Part shown: positions 54,652 through 63,352 of the stretch, in pieces
Layout of the letters: every line of letters starts with the position of its first letter
Position numbering within the stretch: position 1 is the first letter of the stretch
Assembly (NCBI RefSeq): GCF_003026105.1
Contig: NZ_PYNW01000003.1
Coordinates: 310,001 to 374,000, forward strand
Length of the DNA: 64,000 nucleotides
DNA from: Photobacterium sp. GB-56
GTDB taxonomy: Bacteria > Pseudomonadota > Gammaproteobacteria > Enterobacterales > Vibrionaceae
Reading direction: 5' to 3'
Position numbers and translations under genes: made by a program
Notes under the pieces: model-generated
What the model was told of the DNA's origin: nothing
The model's database searches: none
The model's input: the letters and a program-made list of their open reading frames with translations, nothing else

Positions 54652-56175
54652 ATGAAAAACCACACAACGCACATCGAATCTAATGATACTGATCAAACAC
54701 AATTTGTATCTGAGCAAGTGATTGAAGACATCCTTGAGTGGGAAATCATGCACGGCGTAGCATTTCGTCAGGCTGACAATACCGCAAGGCATGTTCCCTT
54801 TAGTATTGCGCCGATGACAATGGAACGTTCAACGTATGACCACCTACGTAAGGTCACGCCATTGATTGCTAAATTGGTGAGCAACGTTTCTGAAGATCAT
54901 CGTTTTCTGCAAACCTCATTGAGTGAGATGGCGAAAGCCGACCCGTTCTTTGGTCGCTTAATGGAGCTCCATCAACAAGCTCATGGCGATAAAACCGCCC
55001 CTAAGCAACCTGCTCGTCAGCCGCTGTTATTAATGAGAACAGATTTTATGGATGACCGACAATACGGGGCGAAAGTTATTGAATTTAATGGCATAGCGGC
55101 GGGAATGGGCCCTTTCGGTCAACGTGCTTTCGAGCTGCATCGTTTTGTTGAAAACCAATGGAACGAGGTTTACCGAGAGTGGCTAGAAGATGATTCAGCA
55201 ACACCTGCCGATAACCAAGGATTGGAACAATTAGCCCTAGGCATCGCAACAGCAGCAAAAAAGGTTCAAGCTCATTTTGCTGATTCTGACAAGAATGGTG
55301 TAAGCAAAAATCCTGATCAAAAGCCAACATTCTTAATGATCGTCCAAAAAGGAGAAGACAATGTGTATGACCAACACCTATTGGAGGTGGCATTACATAA
55401 GTTGGGCGTTCGTACCGTTAGGCGTACATTCGAACAATTGAGCACTCAACTTTCAAGTGGTGATAACCAGCGTTTAATCCTTGATGGTGTTGGCGCTATT
55501 GATACCGTGTATTTACGCGCGGGTTACCAATATTCAGATTACTGCGCGCCAGAGTTGGATGAAGACATTTGTTGTCACACATTGAGCCAAACTCGCTTGT
55601 TTATTGAAAAGCATTACGTGGCGATGAATGCCACCATCAGTCAACAATTAGCGACGAGCAAATCTATGCAAATGCTATTAACGCAAATGCCAGCCGAAGC
55701 TTATATTCAATGGGGATTGTCCCTTAATGAAGCCCATTTAGTGAAAAGCGTTTTGGCAGAGATGAAGGCGATCACCGCAGAAAGTATTGAATGGTTTTAT
55801 CAGAGTGCGAATAAAAAAGAGTGGGTATTGAAGAACCAAGGGGAAGGTGGCGGTCACTGCGTATTTGGAGAGGATATTAGTGCTATTTTGCAACGACTAA
55901 AGCCAGAAGAATACAATGCGTGGACGTTAATGCAGCGCTTGTACCCACATGAACGCGACACCCCAACCATTGCCGTTCGAGATGGCAAGCAAACCTTAGT
56001 TAGCGACCTTGTTAGTGAAGTGGGGCTTTTTACTGCGCATTATCAAGGCAAGCCTGTTACTGAAAATAACGGTTATGCTGGATACTTAATACGCAGTAAG
56101 CCCGCGAGTGAAAATGAGGGCGGAATACATAGCGGGCAGGGGATTTTGGACTCGTTAGTGTTGATTAATAACTAA
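54652..56175 (+). CDS. Eukaryotic-type glutathione synthetase
   Basis: A protein of about 507 residues of the GSS family of animals, plants and fungi, not the bacterial GshB family. Recognisable parts: MRTDFM, VIEFNGIAAG with Glu144 and Asn146 (Mg ligands in the human enzyme), YLRAGYQYSDY, VLKNQGEGGGHC with ATP Lys394 and Glu398, LMQRLYPHE, SEVGLFTAHY, and at the end LIRSKPAS and GGIHSGQGILD. It should join an amino acid to gamma-Glu-Cys. The last loop reads IHSG where the human enzyme has VAAG. The start is unsure: ATG at 54652 or 54634, or GTG at 54613. It ends the operon. Confidence 0.88.
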   Translation: MKNHTTHIESNDTDQTQFVSEQVIEDILEWEIMHGVAFRQADNTARHVPFSIAPMTMERSTYDHLRKVTPLIAKLVSNVSEDHRFLQTSLSEMAKADPFFGRLMELHQQAHGDKTAPKQPARQPLLLMRTDFMDDRQYGAKVIEFNGIAAGMGPFGQRAFELHRFVENQWNEVYREWLEDDSATPADNQGLEQLALGIATAAKKVQAHFADSDKNGVSKNPDQKPTFLMIVQKGEDNVYDQHLLEVALHKLGVRTVRRTFEQLSTQLSSGDNQRLILDGVGAIDTVYLRAGYQYSDYCAPELDEDICCHTLSQTRLFIEKHYVAMNATISQQLATSKSMQMLLTQMPAEAYIQWGLSLNEAHLVKSVLAEMKAITAESIEWFYQSANKKEWVLKNQGEGGGHCVFGEDISAILQRLKPEEYNAWTLMQRLYPHERDTPTIAVRDGKQTLVSDLVSEVGLFTAHYQGKPVTENNGYAGYLIRSKPASENEGGIHSGQGILDSLVLINN

Positions 56176-56240
56176 CTATATATTCGCGATGTACAACTTG
56201 AACGTGAGTTATACATCAGTGGTTAGTTCAAAGGTTTGGT

Positions 56241-56366
56241 TTAAGTTCTTTTTTGATCTGTTTGTAGGTGTTTAAGGAAACCTTTAATTTCATCAAAATC
56301 GGCTACAACTTCAATAATCGTTGAACATGAACGTATACCTGCGGCTGTGTCGTGACCAATACTATG
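56241..56366 (-). pseudogene. Coding relic, minus strand
   Basis: An open stretch of about 41 codons that reads like protein (HDTAAGIRSCSTIIEVVADF, then DEIKGFLKHLQ) and ends with a stop, but has no start codon; a stop cuts it upstream. The parent protein is not recognised. It looks like a truncated gene 3' end. Confidence 0.4.
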
Positions 56367-56423
56367 TCATGAGGAAATACAATGATTTGGCGTTCTAGCG
56401 ATTACTCCATTAACCTTTTGTGA

Positions 56424-56606
56424 CTTTTTCACTCTATTCTAAGGGCACAAGGCTGGCAGCTCTTGGTTAAATACTTCCATGCCACAATAAGAAAATACAC
56501 TCCAGAGCTCAGAAAGCGTCTGTCATCGATTCTGAGTGAAAATTCAGTGGAATCGCTCTTTAAGGGGACGCCAAGAATAAAAATCAGGCACATTGCAACT
56601 AATTAA
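56424..56606 (+). pseudogene. Coding relic, plus strand
   Basis: A 60-codon open stretch with no ATG, rich in basic residues (YFHATIRKYTPELRKRLSSI, then FKGTPRIKIRHIATN), ending inside the terminator that follows. The parent is not recognised. Together with the minus-strand relic it suggests a worn junction. Confidence 0.35.
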
Positions 56607-56643
56607 AACCCCTAGTCATTTAATCAATAAGACTAGGGGTTTT
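56605..56643. terminator. Bidirectional terminator between the thiol operon and the metalloprotease gene
   Basis: Stem AAAACCCCTAGTC / GACTAGGGGTTTT with a 13-base loop. Confidence 0.85.
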
Positions 56644-56676
56644 CTATTATTGTGTCTTTATGTGGTTAGTTATTTA

Positions 56677-59600
56677 TTAACGGTAGCTATATTGACCGAA
56701 GCCGTTAGAAAAAGTCCAATGCTTGCCGTTAGACCACTTAATCCCTGGAACTTGAGTACATTGTCCACCTGCATTAATGAAGCCTGCGCCATAAAAACCA
56801 CTTGTGTTTACGCTACATAAATTTGCATGACTTCCTTCAACAGCTTTAACTGATTGACCTACTTGTGCAGGGTTGTTTAAAGACATCCACTCAAATTGGT
56901 TCAGCATTGATTGCAATGGCATTTCGCCTTGATTACTTGCCACTGAAATTTCTGAACCACCTGTGCACTGATAATCTCCATTACCAAAATCTTCAACGTA
57001 GCCATGTACTGTTTGTTCAACACCATTAATTGCTAACGGAAATCTACAAAGATACGGCTTTTCACTTCCTACACGCATTGTCGCTAATGAGGTACGATCT
57101 CTTACTGACAAAGTGCTAGGATCAAAGCCGTTAGTATGAGCAAACCAGCTTGATGGAATATTCGATTCAAGAGCTTCGTACCCGTGCTCTTGCCCTATAA
57201 TTACAGGTCCTTTTAGGTCATCTGCTGCAGGGTTTCGAAGTGTCGATTGTGAATCTAACACTGTTTTTGTACCAGAAGTTGATGCGCACTCAATGGAGAT
57301 ACGTGTTGGGTGATTATCTGCTGGTAAATTGAGGTGTAGTTTGTTGCTTTCATTATTGTTATAGCGGTGGCCGTTCAATGCAATTTTAGTGGCATCACCA
57401 TTTTCAGTCTCAACAATAAGTTGGCACTGCTTTTGTGATGTAAAGCTGTATTGTTTTATTCCGCCTTGGTGATTTACGTATGACCAATTAGCTCCATTAT
57501 TATGTTTTACGCCATCAATTTGCATACATTTATCGTTTTCTATAAATCCAGCACCATCGTGGGATGTTCCTGGTTTATCTAATGTACACAATGTTTTTTC
57601 ACCCAGTTCCATTGTTGGAGTGTAGGTTACATAGCCTTCTGTTTCGCCTTTCGTGGCCAGTAACATGTAGTCATTGAAAGCCGACACTGGTACTTCGCGC
57701 TCATTGTTTACAGACCAATACATATCTGAAGAAACTTGGCATATGCCTGTTTCGCTATTTTCAAAGCCGACAAAATTCGCAGTCTGCCCGTTCATGTTAG
57801 TATAACTAAACTGACATAATGGTAACCAGTTATTGTCTATTTTAATTGTTTGCCACTCTGTATTATTTCGATCCTCTTCATTTAACTCGACAGTTGAAAC
57901 CCATCCTTCAAGTTGAGAAGGTGTTGTAGAGGGCTCTGGTAGCTCGAATAAATTACCGTAGTTTGAGTAAATCAATGGGTATATTTGACTTGGATTTTTT
58001 TCTGTTGGGTCATAGATACCTAAGACAGTAATTACAGGCACACCTTGTTGACTTGGCTTATTAAAGTTGGTTTCTGAATCAGTATATCGCTGACTTTCAT
58101 GATCCCATTGAACAAAGCCTGTGGAGCTATTTAGATCAAGGTTGTTAGACTGATTAAACCAATCCTGAGTCATGCGAGTTGCAATTGGGTGCTCCAAAGT
58201 ATAATGGCTTATTAGGCCAGTTAATGGATGCTCGCCACCTCCCATAGCCTCACGCATAAAGCGGAATTCATTTGCAAATGGCGGCACACTTTCTCCGCTA
58301 TTTTCATTCGTCATTGTTATCGGATCATCTGACCAATGAATATTTCCAATAAAACGTTGGTATCGTGCATCCCAGCCCCAACCAGACTCCATATCGTGAA
58401 TAGATGCGTTTTGAGGATGGTGGCCTCTATTATAGTTATGGCCTAATTCATGAGACCATTCATTGCCACGTGTTGAACTTAATGTAACTATGCCACCACC
58501 GCCGCTCAATCCATGGTTGACGACATTAGAAGTGATGACTCCGGTGTCTGGATCTTTCGATAAGTAGCGTCCGCGATTGTTGTGGGCAGTAATATGGCTA
58601 AATGGGCGAGGCCAACTTGCATCACCTCCAGCAGTATCTACTATGCCAAAGTTTGCATTGTTAATACCTAAAGAAATCAGATTCTTGCCAATATACTCAC
58701 GCATATCACCAGCATAAATTCCGGCATTTTCATATTCACTAGCTTTGGTGTAGACCTTTCCGTTAGGCATGGTGACTTTACGTAGATGTAATGGTGTATA
58801 GTCTGCCATAACCATCTTAGATACAGGTATCTTTTGGAAATAATCAGTAGCTAACTGTGCCATGTCATCAATCATCTCATATTGGTCGCGCGGTTCAACC
58901 AGCATACCTATATCAATATTTTGAAGAACTAGCTCAGGTGCACCACCAAAAACGAAAAGATTTTCCGTTATTTCTCCCTCACGGTTGCGATTGTCGCTAA
59001 ATTTAAGTGACAAGCCAGGTTTCATCCATTCCCAGCTTAATGGTAGGCTCCATGCGTGGTGTGAGAATATGACTTTGCTTTTGCCGTTATCGCGCTGATC
59101 TGTATCAGGGAGTGCGCTTGGTGGGTTCATGAGGTGGCGCCCCATAGTTACTCCATCAACAACTACTTCAACCCATAATTGATGAATATTTCTCGCTTTA
59201 GGTGTTACTAATAATAAGCCTTCTCGATCCATTATTAGATTAGGATGGTTTATTTCATCATTCCCGTAAGGAGCAACGCTTGTATGTGTTTGTGCAATAG
59301 CAACATTTGCACTCAAATTGCCAGCCAAATGATTAATACCATTACGGCTATCATTGTAACTTAATCGTAGCGGTAACGTTTTGACACTAATCGTCTTATC
59401 GTCACACCCATGCTGATTACACTCAATTAACTTTACTGAGTATTCAGTATTGGGTGCAAGTTCTGGTATATAAAAACCTGAATTGTTAGCACTGTATTGA
59501 TATGTTATTGAAGACTCGCCCGGCTTATTTGCTGTTAATTCGATTTTATAACTGTTGCCTTCGACAGTCTGATCCCAAGCTAGCTGCATACCAACATCAG

Positions 59601-60111
59601 AAACTGAAGCCACTTTAAATCCTGTAATAACAGGTATTGACGAATCACTGCATTCAGACGTTAATACTCGTTGTACTTCTGCCGTTTCCCACTCATAACT
59701 TCCGTCATCAGTTTGAGAGCCACGCGCTGCAGGTACATATTCTGCAAAGCATCCGCTGCCATCAGGATTTATTACCCCCCATTCGCGGTGCAGTAAATAA
59801 AAGCCACCGTTATATGAAATATACTCCCAGTCAGGGCCTACGAATGGGAACGCGCTACTGTAATCATCATTAGCGTTGCTTAATGGGAATATCGGTGCAT
59901 TCTCATGGTTTAACTGGTACTCTTTTCCATTGAATTGTAGGTACCGTATACCACCTCTTTCTATGACATTCTCTGGATTATATGCCATCTCCTGCATTTG
60001 ATTGATGGTTTCGAACGTATCTGCGGCTATGGTGGTTAATGTATGCTCTGAAGCAAGAACGCCTGTGCTTAATAGGCCACTAATGACTAGTGATAGCATT
60101 TTCATTTTCAT
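56677..60111 (-). CDS. Large secreted zinc metalloprotease, M66 family (StcE/TagA-like)
   Basis: A 1144-residue secreted protein (signal peptide ending LASE). A fibronectin-like domain (about 185-265, IPVITGFKVASVSDVGMQLAW then ELAPNTEYSVKLIE) precedes the catalytic part. The zinc site HELGHNYNRGHH has His554, Glu555, His558 and His564, the M66 pattern of StcE and V. cholerae TagA, which cut heavily O-glycosylated mucins. The C-terminal third repeats a Cys-containing module: LCTLDKPG, GAGFIENDKC and again LCSVNTSG, GAGFINAGGQC. It stands alone and may be secreted by type II secretion, an inference from the family. Likely host- or mucus-directed. Confidence 0.9.
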   Translation of the reverse strand: MKMKMLSLVISGLLSTGVLASEHTLTTIAADTFETINQMQEMAYNPENVIERGGIRYLQFNGKEYQLNHENAPIFPLSNANDDYSSAFPFVGPDWEYISYNGGFYLLHREWGVINPDGSGCFAEYVPAARGSQTDDGSYEWETAEVQRVLTSECSDSSIPVITGFKVASVSDVGMQLAWDQTVEGNSYKIELTANKPGESSITYQYSANNSGFYIPELAPNTEYSVKLIECNQHGCDDKTISVKTLPLRLSYNDSRNGINHLAGNLSANVAIAQTHTSVAPYGNDEINHPNLIMDREGLLLVTPKARNIHQLWVEVVVDGVTMGRHLMNPPSALPDTDQRDNGKSKVIFSHHAWSLPLSWEWMKPGLSLKFSDNRNREGEITENLFVFGGAPELVLQNIDIGMLVEPRDQYEMIDDMAQLATDYFQKIPVSKMVMADYTPLHLRKVTMPNGKVYTKASEYENAGIYAGDMREYIGKNLISLGINNANFGIVDTAGGDASWPRPFSHITAHNNRGRYLSKDPDTGVITSNVVNHGLSGGGGIVTLSSTRGNEWSHELGHNYNRGHHPQNASIHDMESGWGWDARYQRFIGNIHWSDDPITMTNENSGESVPPFANEFRFMREAMGGGEHPLTGLISHYTLEHPIATRMTQDWFNQSNNLDLNSSTGFVQWDHESQRYTDSETNFNKPSQQGVPVITVLGIYDPTEKNPSQIYPLIYSNYGNLFELPEPSTTPSQLEGWVSTVELNEEDRNNTEWQTIKIDNNWLPLCQFSYTNMNGQTANFVGFENSETGICQVSSDMYWSVNNEREVPVSAFNDYMLLATKGETEGYVTYTPTMELGEKTLCTLDKPGTSHDGAGFIENDKCMQIDGVKHNNGANWSYVNHQGGIKQYSFTSQKQCQLIVETENGDATKIALNGHRYNNNESNKLHLNLPADNHPTRISIECASTSGTKTVLDSQSTLRNPAADDLKGPVIIGQEHGYEALESNIPSSWFAHTNGFDPSTLSVRDRTSLATMRVGSEKPYLCRFPLAINGVEQTVHGYVEDFGNGDYQCTGGSEISVASNQGEMPLQSMLNQFEWMSLNNPAQVGQSVKAVEGSHANLCSVNTSGFYGAGFINAGGQCTQVPGIKWSNGKHWTFSNGFGQYSYR

Positions 60112-60509
60112 TCTTGTTTGCTCTTGTAATATCCTGAATTAGGATGAATTATTAATACCTAATTAGAATGAAAACTAAATGTTTGATATGTAACAAAAAG
60201 CGCTAAAAAAAGTACAAAAAAGTATCTTTTTTCATTGGATACCACTAGAGCATTCTCATTTTCTTCAAAAGATTCTAAATTAGTTAAATATTTCAATAAA
60301 ATAAGACCAATAAAAGCAACAGTACGCATATTGGTATGGCAAAAAAACTAAACATTTTAGTTGAATAATAATATAAGTTATTGAATATTGTTTTTTACTT
60401 GGTGATGAGTATTCTCCCATCACCCGCGGGGCGATATGATTAGTGTCTAAAATTCGAAGGCGGTCGTGCATTGATAGCAGGCTTACAGAATCGGTTGGTA
60501 TTTATCTCG
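60112..60509. other. Intergenic region upstream of the metalloprotease gene
   Basis: About 400 bases, very AT-rich, with the promoter region of the metalloprotease gene. No gene or RNA recognised. Confidence 0.4.
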
Positions 60510-60547
60510 TTATGTTCCCTCGTAATGACATCTACGAGGGAACATAA
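60510..60547. repeat. 15-bp perfect inverted repeat
   Basis: Arms TTATGTTCCCTCGTA (60510-60524) and TACGAGGGAACATAA (60533-60547) with an 8-base loop. It has no T run. It sits 16 bases before a second hairpin of similar size. Confidence 0.9.
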
Positions 60548-60562
60548 TGCGGTACAATCAAC

Positions 60563-60594
60563 AAATGCCGTTCACACTTATGTGAACGGCATTT
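60563..60594 (-). terminator. Terminator-like hairpin after the lipoprotein gene
   Basis: Arms AAATGCCGTTCACA / TGTGAACGGCATTT with loop CTTA. The U tract on the minus strand is short. It lies about 30 bases after the stop of the lipoprotein gene. Confidence 0.7.
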
Positions 60595-60623
60595 ACCCAA
60601 TAGGCTTTTTTCAATGGCTTTAA

Positions 60624-61322
60624 TTATAATAGTTCCGGTAGTCGATTTGCCGCTCTTTCCAACGCAAGATTGACAACCTTCGTAATTTCCGGGTATTGAT
60701 TATCTGAATCATCCCAATCAACATCTTCTGGTAACAGTACTTCTTCTAAAATTCGATGCTCCATTACGATCTTATTGTTTCCCAGATCAACCAGCGTGAC
60801 CTCCGCATTCACATAGCCACGAGGTTTTGAAAGGGGAATAAAGCCGTAGTAATCACGCAGCGTGCCCGCAGCCATGATTTGGATAACAAGTAGATGTGTT
60901 GCTTGATACTGATCCTTCACGACAGAAACATCGTAATCGAAGTAACCTTTTTTAAGTTCATCTTTTGGAAGTTTATGTTCCTCGGTCGCTTTATAATATT
61001 CTGGGATAATTACGCTGTGGCTTCCCCGGTTCTCTATCAATTTCGCCACTTTTGACTTGCCTACTTCAAACTTATCATGCGTTAGTGATTGAATATGAGT
61101 TTCAACACTATCAGTCACCATTTCGTTGATAGCAAGATCAAGTAAACCTTCAGCACCTGATCGATGCGCCTGCATTTCTGGTGGTTGGACAAATGCAACT
61201 GCGATATTTTTATCTCCTCCCGTTTGCCAAAAGTCAGACGGAATATCCATTGCTTTTTTAGATACACAGCCAGACAAAAGCATTACTGCTAAAGCACAAC
61301 TGATAATTCTTATATATCTCAT
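60624..61322 (-). CDS. Hypothetical lipoprotein
   Basis: About 232 residues, lipobox LLSGC (Cys about 19). No known family. The C-terminal half has a beta-strand pattern (VNAEVTLVDLGNNKIVMEHR), and a conserved-looking block PRGYVNAEV. ATG at 61322 has GGGAAG seven bases upstream; a longer frame from 61376 is less likely. It may be an outer-membrane lipoprotein of unknown role. Confidence 0.68.
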   Translation of the reverse strand: MRYIRIISCALAVMLLSGCVSKKAMDIPSDFWQTGGDKNIAVAFVQPPEMQAHRSGAEGLLDLAINEMVTDSVETHIQSLTHDKFEVGKSKVAKLIENRGSHSVIIPEYYKATEEHKLPKDELKKGYFDYDVSVVKDQYQATHLLVIQIMAAGTLRDYYGFIPLSKPRGYVNAEVTLVDLGNNKIVMEHRILEEVLLPEDVDWDDSDNQYPEITKVVNLALERAANRLPELL

Positions 61323-61376
61323 AATGTTACTTCCCTTTATTATATGAGAAAAAAAGGCTATCAATGGCATTGTCAA

Positions 61377-61868
61377 TGTACAATGTATCGTAAATTAAAA
61401 AATGACAAACTGTGATTAATTACCTAGTGGCGGTGGTAGTAGGGGTTATTACAATTTAAAACTTGGATCGATAAAGCAAACTTTTGCGTTTGTTTTTTAT
61501 TCAATATGAGCCGCTGCAAATTCAGTTTCATTTCTTTTTTATCAGGGAACATAATATTCGTTACTCCTAATAACATTCATGTCCGACATAATAAATACTG
61601 GCCACAACGTTAAGTGACTTTTCATTCCTGCAGTTATTCATGATGTACTAATTTTCCCGAAAATGATTTCTGTGGCACATGAGTTAGCTATTTGGGCTAG
61701 CTTATTTATCAGACTCATCCTCTCATGAATCATTAGGTGTAAAAAAATGCTATCAATCTCATAATATATAAAGATTATATCGAGTATGATGAAGGTATTT
61801 TATGAGTATATTTTTGTATAAAAGTAAGAATACTTATCAATACACTGATGTAGATAAAGGAATGGAGT
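61377..61868. other. Intergenic region, about 490 bases
   Basis: AT-rich. It holds the upstream regions of the divergent lipoprotein and cupin genes. Nothing recognisable apart from short A/T tracts. Confidence 0.4.
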
Positions 61869-62243
61869 ATGTCTAAAAGCACAGCAACATATTGGAATGT
61901 ATTGGCCGAATCAAATAAGAGCAAGTGGGAACCGATTGAAGATAGTTCAGGTATGCTTGAGCAATTAACGCTTGCTATAGATGAAATATCAGGAGATTAC
62001 ACTCGACTTACTCGTTTTAAGGCAGGTGCAGATACAAAAGAGTTTGGTGGTAAATCACATGATTATCCAGAGGAAATATTTATCATCTCCGGTAGGCTTT
62101 ATGATATGGCATTTGATCAGTGGTTGGAAGCAGGGCATTTTGCAAGTCGTCCACCCGGAGAAGTACATGGCCCGTTTATTTGCGACGAGGATTGTTTAGT
62201 ATTAGAGGTATCTTTTCCAAGTCAGAGTATAAAAATTACATAA
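61869..62243 (+). CDS. Cupin-domain protein (ChrR-like cupin)
   Basis: A 124-residue cupin. The metal-binding motifs are seen as YPEEIFIISGRLYD and RPPGEVHGPFICDEDC. The type resembles the cupin of anti-sigma factor ChrR and of acetylacetone-cleaving enzymes. It lacks the zinc-binding N-terminal domain of ChrR, so it is probably not an anti-sigma factor by itself. GGAG and AAGGA precede the ATG. Confidence 0.85.
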   Translation: MSKSTATYWNVLAESNKSKWEPIEDSSGMLEQLTLAIDEISGDYTRLTRFKAGADTKEFGGKSHDYPEEIFIISGRLYDMAFDQWLEAGHFASRPPGEVHGPFICDEDCLVLEVSFPSQSIKIT

Positions 62244-62553
62244 CAAAGCCCATTAAATCGGCTGACAAAACACGGTATTTTCGCTTATGTGTAGCCGTGT
62301 ATTTTGCACTGTTTATGGCAGCCGTTACCCTATTTTTCTTAATACTACCAGTCTAAATAAAGCAGATAGCCTAACTGGTTTTTGTCTCAACGTTTGCTAG
62401 AAGCCTTAATTTGTTAGAACTCTAAAATAGCCTTACATGGTGAGCTGTCTGAGCATAATGTCTGGTAACGAGTACAATCTGATGAGAATTGATGGTATAG
62501 CTCATTGTCTCGTACTAGAATTTAAAAATCTCTCAAATAATGATTAAACTCCA
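62244..62553. other. Intergenic region, 310 bases
   Basis: No gene supported. A frame from 62120 overlaps the cupin gene and ends in a hydrophobic helix (YFALFMAAVTLFFLILPV) at 62356, but it lacks a start signal of its own. A GCCTAAC at about 62369 was tested as an integron core site and rejected. Confidence 0.4.
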
Positions 62554-63144
62554 ATGATACTATATATAATTCTGATAGTTATATTTCTGTGCTTTGCTTG
62601 CTGGTATGACGGGTGGTGGATTTCACCACTTACCGAAAAGGAAGGAAAAGATTTATATAAAGCAGTAAGTGGGCAACGTGTAGAAGATCAACCTAAAACC
62701 ACGGTTAACCCCAATGCCGTTGATTTGTTTGCTAGAACTGACAATGGAAAAGCGTTTTACATGCTCAACCTTATTAAGGACAAAAAAGATCTAGAAAGTA
62801 AGGATATGGGAGCACTTGAAAGTATAGATAGAAATTACGCTAAGGTTGTTTTCCCTCTTTTATTTAAGCATGGCTGTCACCCCGTTCTCGTATCAAAACC
62901 ACTCTCTACTTTTTCACAACCAACTACTGAAGAAGAATGGGACGCTATTTTCATTATAAGATATAGAAGCAGAAGAGATCTTTATAAGATAGTAACCAAT
63001 CCTGAATTTCAAAAAGCTTGGGAGTTTAAATTGTCATCTATTCAAAATACCACGGTTATTCCCTCTATTCCTGTATTACAAGGAATAAACTTAAAGTGGA
63101 TTGTTGGGCTAATATTAATTTTAATTGGATGGATTAGTGCATAA
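62554..63144 (+). CDS. Membrane protein with DUF1330-like core
   Basis: A 196-residue protein with a hydrophobic helix at each end (about 1-20 and 178-194) and a soluble domain between them. The domain has a ferredoxin-like pattern: KAFYMLNLIK and, later, EWDAIFIIRYRSRRDLYKIV with NPEFQKAWEF, as in DUF1330/Dabb-type proteins. The function is unknown; such domains often bind small aromatic or quinone-like ligands. It may be co-transcribed with the cupin gene, 310 bases before. Confidence 0.6.
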   Translation: MILYIILIVIFLCFACWYDGWWISPLTEKEGKDLYKAVSGQRVEDQPKTTVNPNAVDLFARTDNGKAFYMLNLIKDKKDLESKDMGALESIDRNYAKVVFPLLFKHGCHPVLVSKPLSTFSQPTTEEEWDAIFIIRYRSRRDLYKIVTNPEFQKAWEFKLSSIQNTTVIPSIPVLQGINLKWIVGLILILIGWISA

Positions 63145-63276
63145 AGCTTGAGGGAACGGCACGAATTATAACTTTATATTAAAGGCTTTTGCTATTTCAG
63201 AACGGTATTGATAGACGTAAATTAATAAATATTCACCCGAACAATATCGATCACCCTGTATATTTGTCCCATTCAA

Positions 63277-63305
63277 AAAAAGCGAACCTTGTGGGTTCGC
63301 TTTTT
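63277..63305. terminator. Bidirectional terminator before gcvP
   Basis: Stem AAAAAGCGAACC / GGTTCGCTTTTT with loop TTGTG, between convergent genes. Confidence 0.92.
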
Positions 63306-63352
63306 AATTTTGTAATAAGTTAACGAACGTAATTCGTTATTTCAAATAAGCT

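Noticed and set aside
62120..62356. Small gene with a hydrophobic tail
   Set aside because: It overlaps the cupin gene in another frame and the hydrophobic end alone is not enough to support it.
62226..62420. Possible integron attC site (TAACAA and GCCTAAC motifs)
   Set aside because: The two core sites do not pair in the required order and no matching GTTRRRY was found; no integrase is in the window.
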